This document shows, piece after piece, positions 30,708 to 35,818 of a DNA stretch of 35,818 nucleotides. The stretch lies in NCBI GenBank assembly GCA_024638765.1, contig JAHEJT010000035.1, forward strand, positions 1-35,818, in the 5' to 3' direction. A model generated the notes under the pieces. It worked only from the letters and a program-made list of their open reading frames with translations. It ran no database searches and was not told the origin of the DNA. This DNA is from Verrucomicrobiales bacterium (GTDB taxonomy: Bacteria > Verrucomicrobiota > Verrucomicrobiia > Verrucomicrobiales > DEV007). The stretch's first letter is position 1, and each line of letters opens with the position of its first letter. Both the position numbers and the translations under genes were made by a program.

Positions 30708-32309
30708 TTGCCCCCATTCAAACTCGTGAAAACAAAATCTCTACTTCTGCTTCTGTGTATTCTACGAAGTCTCGCCGTAGCCTTGTGCGTAGGCGGATGT
30801 CTACCGTGGTTCGCTCATTCTGCGGCTGCCGCAGAGCGCCCCAACATCCTCTTCATATACACCGACGATCATTCGCATCGGGCGGTGGGCTGTTATCCGG
30901 AGGCCTATGACTGGGTGCGCACGCCGCACATCGATTCCCTGGCCGCATCCGGCGTCCGTTTCACTCACTCTTACATCGGCACCTGGTGCATGCCGTCGCG
31001 GGCCACTATGCTTACGGGACATCTCCAGTTCGGTGTCGAATCCATGCGTATGGAGGGACAATACCCGGCGAGCACTTATGACCCGGAGCAATGCCCCTTC
31101 TGGCCGCGCGTCTTTCGCGAGCAGGGATATGTCACGGCGCAAATCGGGAAGTGGCACACCGGGGTCGACAACGGCTTCGGCCGCGACTGGGATTACCAGC
31201 GGGTTTGGAATCGCCCCGCCTTTCCGGAGAATGCAGGCAATTACTTTTTCGACCAGTGGATCCAGACCAATGGGATCGAGAAGGAGCTGGTCAAAGGGTA
31301 TGCCACCGACAATTACAGCGATTGGGCCGTGGAATTCATCGAGGGCGCCCACCGCGACAAGGAAAAGCCGTGGTATCTTTGGGTGTGTTACGGAGCCGTC
31401 CACGGACCGTTCACGCCTGCCGAGCGGCATCTGGAAACTTACGAAGGGGTCGAAGTCCCCGTCCCCGCCGATATTTATCCGCCGCGCGACGGAAAACCGG
31501 CTTACGCCAGCGCCTGGGACGAGTGGGATAAAGGGGAGGACGGATATCCGGTGCTCGCTTCCGACACCGAGCAACTCACCGTGACCACCAACATGATCCA
31601 CGGGAACCGGCTCGACCAATGGGTGCGTCAGTACCACCAGGGGGTCCTCGCCATTGACGACGGCGTGGGACGCATGCTCGAAGCGCTCGAAGTGACCGGC
31701 CAACGCGACAACACCTTGATCGTATTTACCGCGGATCAGGGTTTCGCCTGGGGACAGCACGGCTTTCGGCGTAAGCTCGCCCCTTACGACGCCACGATTC
31801 GGGGGCCTCTCATTTTCAATTTCCCCGGCCGGATCGCGGAGGGGGCGGTCTGCAAAGTGCCTGTGGGAGGTGAGCACCTGCCGCCGACCTTTTTTGAAAG
31901 CGCCGGTCTCGAGTTGCCCTGGAAAATGTATGGCAGCAGCCTCATGCCGCTGTTGAAAAACCCGGACGCCCACTGGGACCAACCGGTCCTCATGGCGTAT
32001 ACCGGCCAGCGCTATGGAAGCGACACCGATACCATTCCCACCGATCCCGATGTGCTTGCTCCGGCCGGTGTGCCCTGGTGGATCTCGCTGGTGGACGATC
32101 GTTACAAGTACATTCGCACTCTGGTCGATGGCGAAGTGGAGGAACTTTACGATCTCCGCAAGGACCCTGCGGAACTCGTCAACCTTGCCCGCAATCCCGA
32201 GCACCGGGATCGCGTCGTCGTGTTGCGCGCCCGTTTAATCCGCGAGTTGCGCGCACGCGAAGCCGGTATCGCGGAGAATCTTCCGGCGGTGGCAAAACTG
32301 CCGGAGTGA
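30708..32309 (+). CDS. secreted sulfatase (S1 family)
   Basis: 533 residues from TTG 30708, which has GGGAA 8 nt upstream; GTG 30726 would also give a good signal peptide (KTKSLLLLLCILRSLAVALC) and has no such site. Cleavage is likely near SAAAAE. Metal ligands TDDH (52-55), formylglycine motif CMPSR with Cys94 in GTWCMPSRATMLTGH, GKWH (147-150), and FTADQGFAWGQHGF, where Gln344 stands in the place of the usual Asn or His of the DNG/DHG metal site. A region at ~245-300 (PVPADIYPPRDGKPAYASAW) is an insertion relative to short sulfatases. Likely acts on sulfated glycans outside the cytoplasm. It is followed 188 bp later by the vWFA gene. Confidence 0.9.
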   Translation: MPPFKLVKTKSLLLLLCILRSLAVALCVGGCLPWFAHSAAAAERPNILFIYTDDHSHRAVGCYPEAYDWVRTPHIDSLAASGVRFTHSYIGTWCMPSRATMLTGHLQFGVESMRMEGQYPASTYDPEQCPFWPRVFREQGYVTAQIGKWHTGVDNGFGRDWDYQRVWNRPAFPENAGNYFFDQWIQTNGIEKELVKGYATDNYSDWAVEFIEGAHRDKEKPWYLWVCYGAVHGPFTPAERHLETYEGVEVPVPADIYPPRDGKPAYASAWDEWDKGEDGYPVLASDTEQLTVTTNMIHGNRLDQWVRQYHQGVLAIDDGVGRMLEALEVTGQRDNTLIVFTADQGFAWGQHGFRRKLAPYDATIRGPLIFNFPGRIAEGAVCKVPVGGEHLPPTFFESAGLELPWKMYGSSLMPLLKNPDAHWDQPVLMAYTGQRYGSDTDTIPTDPDVLAPAGVPWWISLVDDRYKYIRTLVDGEVEELYDLRKDPAELVNLARNPEHRDRVVVLRARLIRELRAREAGIAENLPAVAKLPE

Positions 32310-32353
32310 CGACTGGATGCTTGATGCATCATGCAGGTCGATTTTCGATTGAC

Positions 32354-32400
32354 GAAGGTAGGGCGACGCGTTCCGCGGAGCCGCGGGCAGAAGCAGGAGG
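32354..32400 (+). repeat. 47-bp dispersed repeat, copy 2
   Basis: 43 of 47 bases identical to 12671-12717, on the same strand. Preceded by the palindrome TGATGCATCA and TCGATTTTCGATTG. This makes up most of the gap 32310-32497. Confidence 0.8.
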
Positions 32401-32497
32401 AATACACAACCGGTCGCCTGCCCGCAAATCTGACCGCAAATCCGCACCAATCCGCGTGACAAAGCTGCCTTTCGGGCGGTTAATAGAGTGAAGATCT

Positions 32498-34876
32498 ATG
32501 TCCGCGATCATCAATGCGCTGAAAAAAGCGCTTGAAGCCGACCCCGAAAACCGGGAAACCCGGCAGGCTTTGGCGGAAGCCTACCGCCGGGAAGGGTACG
32601 CGGACGAAGCTCGCGCGCTGGCGGGCGGATTGAAAATTCCTCCCGTGGACGCGCCCTCCCCGAGGGAAAGCGATGCGGACCCGGAAGTGCACCTGGTCGT
32701 GGAAGCCGACGAACCGGATGCCGGCCCTGCCGCGCCTATCGTCCTCACGGTATCGGATGCGATCGTGGAGGTGACACCGGAGGACGTCGAACAGGAAGTC
32801 CCGGCCAGGACGGCCCTTGTGGCCCCGCCCCCGGAGTCTCTCGTCGGCGACATATCGAAATCGATCCCGGATCCCCCCGTGTTGACCGTGCGCGATACCG
32901 GCGAAGCGGAAGAGGAAGCGGCGGATTCCGCTGCGGAAGAGAGTTTGCGCGAGCATCAAGCCGAATCCGTGGAGCGGTACCGCCAGGGGCTGCGCATGGC
33001 AAAGGTGCAGTCCCTCACCCTGACAACCCTGGTCCACGTCCTCATCTTTTTCCTTTTGAGTGTCATCGTGATCTCGGTGCCTCGGCGTCAGCCGCCGCAG
33101 ATTGTCGCGGTCGCGGCTCCGACGCCCCCGGTCGTCCCCGAGATCAAGAAGAAGGTGGAGATGCCGACGCCGCGGTCGAATCCTACCGCCTCCAGCAGGA
33201 TGCCGGACATCGTCAGCGCGATGAACTTTTCGGATATGGCCATCCCCACGATGGATCAAGTGCCGATGGACGCCCAAGCGGTTTACGGGACCAGTTTCCG
33301 CCCGTCGCGACTGTTCGGTCCATCGGGCGACGTGGGTATGCCCATGCTTTTCGGCGAGCCGATCGAAGGCAAGACCCTGGGTGTTATCCTCGATGTCTCC
33401 GGTTCCATGGCCGAATTCCTGCCCAAGGTGATTCGCGAGATCGATCGCAACTTCGACCTGGCGTCGATTATCTTCGTCAACCACACCATCCTTCGGACGA
33501 CGGGATCCGAAACCGAGGTCCGCCCCATTGCGACGGACGACGTCGTCCCGGTGGTCGATGGCCTGCGCACGCCATTCTGGTTTCTCTGGGGCGATCTTCC
33601 CCGCAAGGCGGAGCAGGCCGCCGTCGACCGGTTGATCCATATCTTCAAGACGCGGCCGAATTGTTACCTGGCGGTGGGCGGCCATAACCGGGTGGCCGGC
33701 TCCATGGACCATCTTCGGTCTCTCGGCATCGACGCACTCTATGTCTTTTCCGACTTCGAGGATTTTGTGGAGGAAGAAGCGGCGGTGGAAAATGCGCGCA
33801 AACTTTCCAAGGCGGGGATCAAGGTCTACGTCCAGCCCGCGCAGGAGAAAACCGAGTTCCTGGAGATCATGAGCCGCAAAATCGCCAGCCGCACCGACGG
33901 CAAGGAATTGCCTCCGCTGATTTCCATCGCCGAACCCGTGGAAGAAGCGCCGATGCCGCTGCTGGCAGAGGTCATGGATCCGATTCCGATCGAGGTCGAG
34001 GGAGTCAATTTCGCCACGGCGCGTCCGACCCGGTATGGGACGGAGTTTTATGATTTCCGGTCCCCGAGCAAGGGATTCGAAGTCATCGAGGTCTTCGAGC
34101 ACAGGAATTTCGACCTGGTGCTCTATGGGCCCAATGCCCGCGCGGAGATTTTCCTGAAGACCGAGGAGGGATATATCCTTCGTCCCGTCAGCTTCCGTTA
34201 TCACAGCCGCAAATATTTTCAGAATGACAGAGGGGATATCACCTGGCGGCAGCGGAAGTGGTTGCGCAACCGCGAGCCTCCACTTCTCGAGGGGAACGAA
34301 ATCACCTGGAAAATGGTCCTCGAAGACGAGATCAATTTCGATGTCTGGTTCGTGTTCAAGGAGAATACCTTCATGGCCGCCTATGGCGCCGAGTTGGCTC
34401 CCAGGGAATTCGATCGAGGCGACGGCGCATCGATATTATTCCACGTGCCTCCGATTGCCATCGAGAGAAAGGATATTTACTATTCCCACGATTTTCCGCA
34501 GGGATTCGATCTGGACCACCTCAGAGAGGCCGTGGCGCCCAACCACCTGGTATTCAATCTTTCCACCAAGGAAGTCGACAGATACCGCGCGCACTGGTCG
34601 TTGTATGGATACCAGCGCGGCATCAATATTCGGCCCTTCAACGTGCTTTGCAAAAGGCTGCCGAACGGAATCTTCGAAGCCAAGGTCCAGGGTCAGTCGT
34701 ACGGTCCGCGTGTCCTCACCGTGGGCGTGAAGCAAAACGACATTTTACTCAATGGATCCAGTCATCGTCCCGACATCGAACCCTGGGAAGGATTTTCGTT
34801 CCACCTGACGCGCCCCGCGGACCGCACGCGCCATCGCCTCACCAAGACCAAGGCCTTCGAGCTGACGGTCGAGTGA
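32498..34876 (+). CDS. membrane-anchored vWFA-domain protein
   Basis: 792 residues. The first ~42 residues are one TPR-like helix pair (KALEADPENRETRQALAEAY). A proline/acidic low-complexity stretch (~45-160) leads to a single membrane segment at ~172-195 (LTLTTLVHVLIFFLLSVIVI). Then comes a vWFA-like domain with MIDAS DVSGSM (299-304) in GKTLGVILDVSGSMAEF, IHIFKTRPNCYLAVGGHN and ALYVFSDFEDFVEEEAA, so a metal-dependent adhesion or scaffolding site is likely. The last ~300 residues are a beta-rich unit that I do not recognise (FEVIEVFEHRNFDLVLYGPN, then ITWKMVLEDEINFDVWFVFK). The soluble part after the membrane segment is large and probably faces the periplasm. A long minus-strand ORF across it is a shadow. 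Confidence 0.85.
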   Translation: MSAIINALKKALEADPENRETRQALAEAYRREGYADEARALAGGLKIPPVDAPSPRESDADPEVHLVVEADEPDAGPAAPIVLTVSDAIVEVTPEDVEQEVPARTALVAPPPESLVGDISKSIPDPPVLTVRDTGEAEEEAADSAAEESLREHQAESVERYRQGLRMAKVQSLTLTTLVHVLIFFLLSVIVISVPRRQPPQIVAVAAPTPPVVPEIKKKVEMPTPRSNPTASSRMPDIVSAMNFSDMAIPTMDQVPMDAQAVYGTSFRPSRLFGPSGDVGMPMLFGEPIEGKTLGVILDVSGSMAEFLPKVIREIDRNFDLASIIFVNHTILRTTGSETEVRPIATDDVVPVVDGLRTPFWFLWGDLPRKAEQAAVDRLIHIFKTRPNCYLAVGGHNRVAGSMDHLRSLGIDALYVFSDFEDFVEEEAAVENARKLSKAGIKVYVQPAQEKTEFLEIMSRKIASRTDGKELPPLISIAEPVEEAPMPLLAEVMDPIPIEVEGVNFATARPTRYGTEFYDFRSPSKGFEVIEVFEHRNFDLVLYGPNARAEIFLKTEEGYILRPVSFRYHSRKYFQNDRGDITWRQRKWLRNREPPLLEGNEITWKMVLEDEINFDVWFVFKENTFMAAYGAELAPREFDRGDGASILFHVPPIAIERKDIYYSHDFPQGFDLDHLREAVAPNHLVFNLSTKEVDRYRAHWSLYGYQRGINIRPFNVLCKRLPNGIFEAKVQGQSYGPRVLTVGVKQNDILLNGSSHRPDIEPWEGFSFHLTRPADRTRHRLTKTKAFELTVE

Positions 34877-34972
34877 GGGGCCTGGTTCCTGGATAGCCGA
34901 TGCTTGATGCTGGGCGCCCGTCTTGTCATCCCGAGCGAGGGCAGGATCCGACGATGAGAATCCTCCTCGTCC

Positions 34973-35056
34973 TCCTACTCTTACTCCTCCTCGATAGCGC
35001 TTGAGGGAAAGCGTTGGCGATTTCAGGGGCGGAAGGAAAGGGGAGTAGGAGTAGGA
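34973..35056. repeat. long imperfect stem-loop in gene-free stretch
   Basis: TCCTACTCTTACTCC (34973-34987) pairs with GAGTAGGAGTAGG-type sequence (35042-35056) with one or two mismatches across a 54-nt loop that itself contains CGCTT-AAGCG. It may serve as a terminator for the vWFA gene. The remainder of 34877-35345 holds element C and a lone half element at 34924 (GTCATCCCGAGCG). Confidence 0.5.
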
Positions 35057-35129
35057 TGGAATGGAGAAGGCGGGGACTGGATGCTCAGGCCTTGAAATGC
35101 CCGAGTCCAGATTCCGTTACACGAGCCTT

Positions 35130-35313
35130 GTCATCCCGAGCGGAGTCGAGGGATCTCACGCTAGGTCAAAACCCTTTCTAATAACTCTTGCAGGTCGGGC
35201 GCATGCAAACCCTTGCAAGACCCTTGCGGAAGCTCTGCATGTCGGCGTTAGATTGCAGACAACCGGTCCTCCTTTTACGTAGAGAGAGATCCCTCGACTC
35301 CGCTCGGGATGAC
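35130..35313. repeat. paired inverted-repeat element C (184 bp)
   Basis: Left arm GTCATCCCGAGCGGAGTCG with GAGGGATCTC, right arm the inverse (GAGATCCCTC, GACTCCGCTCGGGATGAC), complementary over about 28-30 nt. The core is different from that of element B, although both have TTGCAAG-type motifs in the core. Confidence 0.85.
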
Positions 35314-35345
35314 AGGGCGTGGCGGGATGAGAGAGGGCAGATCGC

Positions 35346-35818
35346 TCAAATAGGATTCCCGAATGCGTCGACTTCCGTCTCTGCGGCTGGAGACATCGGC
35401 GGCTGCAGCATCCGCGCAATGACACCCCGCAACTTTTCGCGCGCCGCCTCCGCCTCGGGGGACAGGGACTCGAGATCGAGCGGCACCTCGCGCATGGTCT
35501 CGCCCGAGATGTCGAACATGCGCCCGCCGGAGAAAAGCTTGAACTCGTGATCCAAGGCGAAGATGGCGCGCGTGAATCGTTCCTTATCCCAGCCGGGGCG
35601 CGGATCATACCAGAAAAAGGCCCACTCGCGCGGAGTGCCCTCTTTCCCGAACAACTGCGGAGCGAAACTGACGCCGTCGGTGTGCCAATCGTCCGGCACT
35701 TTCCCACTGGCGAGCTCGGCGAGCGTGGGGAGGAAATCGGACGCGTCGATCAAATCGGAATTGGTGCCCGCCGCGATTTTCCCGGGCCAATTGGCAATCA
35801 GCGGGACGCGAATTCCCG
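35346..35818 (-). CDS. sulfatase, C-terminal part (5' end outside window)
   Basis: The frame is open to the window end; the visible ~156 residues begin GIRVPLIANWPGKIAAG, which is the strand after the DNG/DHG metal site in S1 sulfatases (G-x-R-V-P-x-I-x-x-W-P-G), and continue DASDFLPTLAELASGKVP, as in the DLxPTLxxLAG block. The C-terminal subdomain (LDHEFKLFSGGRMFDISGET) fits the W/KLI...LYDL strand pair. The FGly cysteine lies outside the window, so activity cannot be judged. It is the sixth sulfatase in this window, in the opposite direction to the two sulfatases before it. Confidence 0.85.
   Translation of the reverse strand, partial: GIRVPLIANWPGKIAAGTNSDLIDASDFLPTLAELASGKVPDDWHTDGVSFAPQLFGKEGTPREWAFFWYDPRPGWDKERFTRAIFALDHEFKLFSGGRMFDISGETMREVPLDLESLSPEAEAAREKLRGVIARMLQPPMSPAAETEVDAFGNPI

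Noticed and set aside
30801..32204. 467-codon minus-strand ORF across a sulfatase
   Set aside because: Shadow of the sulfatase; the plus-strand frame has all the catalytic motifs.
32480..34204. 574-codon minus-strand ORF across the vWFA gene
   Set aside because: It is a shadow of the plus-strand gene in G+C-rich DNA; its product is rich in Arg, His and Asp without any domain pattern.
21732..35313. CRISPR array suggested by repeated ~30-nt units
   Set aside because: The units are inverted pairs kilobases apart with no regular spacers and no cas genes.
1..35818. Insertion sequence, integrase or phage genes
   Set aside because: No transposase, integrase, portal, terminase or capsid pattern was recognised in any frame.

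Overview
The window looks like a chromosome segment from the Planctomycetes-Verrucomicrobia-Chlamydiae group, most likely Verrucomicrobiota. The clues are six secreted S1-type sulfatases in 36 kb, a secreted PQQ-propeller protein whose mature end begins DWPHWRG, a four-helix-bundle-suffix protein, a huge secreted metalloprotease with Calx-beta repeats and a C-terminal FGADANNAAIAG-type module, G+C-rich DNA, and few clear Shine-Dalgarno sites. No rRNA, tRNA, CRISPR array, transposase or phage structural gene was seen. The taxonomic placement is inference from gene content.

Layout. 1-5.5 kb: the 3' end of a PA14-like protein, convergent with a 1432-residue metalloprotease. 5.6-9.6 kb: a patchy region with a decayed GT2 glycosyltransferase remnant, a possibly autoregulated winged-helix-like protein, an esterase fragment, a DUF1801 protein, a PQQ propeller, and a four-helix-bundle gene framed by inverted 9-nt-periodic repeats. 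9.6-12.6 kb: an O-methyltransferase with no canonical start codon for its N-terminal domain, an iduronate-2-sulfatase-like gene and a 73-residue protein. 12.7-19.0 kb: a coupled GH130 / GT4-toroid pair with a divergent hybrid histidine kinase. 19.1-21.5 kb: an MFS exporter behind a terminator-like leader, a truncated lipoprotein and a PNPOx-like protein. 22-35.8 kb: five sulfatases (one cut by the window end), a secreted lysozyme-like protein, an unrecognised secreted protein and a membrane-anchored vWFA protein.

How the genes may work together. The sulfatases carry different CxPxR environments, so they probably act on different positions or linkages of sulfated polysaccharides outside the cytoplasm. 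No polysaccharide lyase, SusC/D pair or sulfatase-maturating enzyme is present, so backbone cleavage and formylglycine formation must be encoded elsewhere. The GT4-toroid and GH130 genes overlap and probably make and turn over the same mannoside or related glycan.

The most unusual material is between genes. Three paired elements of 184-217 bp have about 30-nt terminal inverted repeats (outer sequence GTCATCCCGAGCG). A 47-bp repeat occurs twice, 20 kb apart. A 19-bp repeat supplies one sulfatase with its last codons and stop. The four-helix-bundle gene sits between inverted arms. I did not find a convincing new defence or mobile system. The best candidates for undescribed biology are the GT4-toroid/GH130 operon, the repeat-framed four-helix-bundle gene and the paired-repeat elements.
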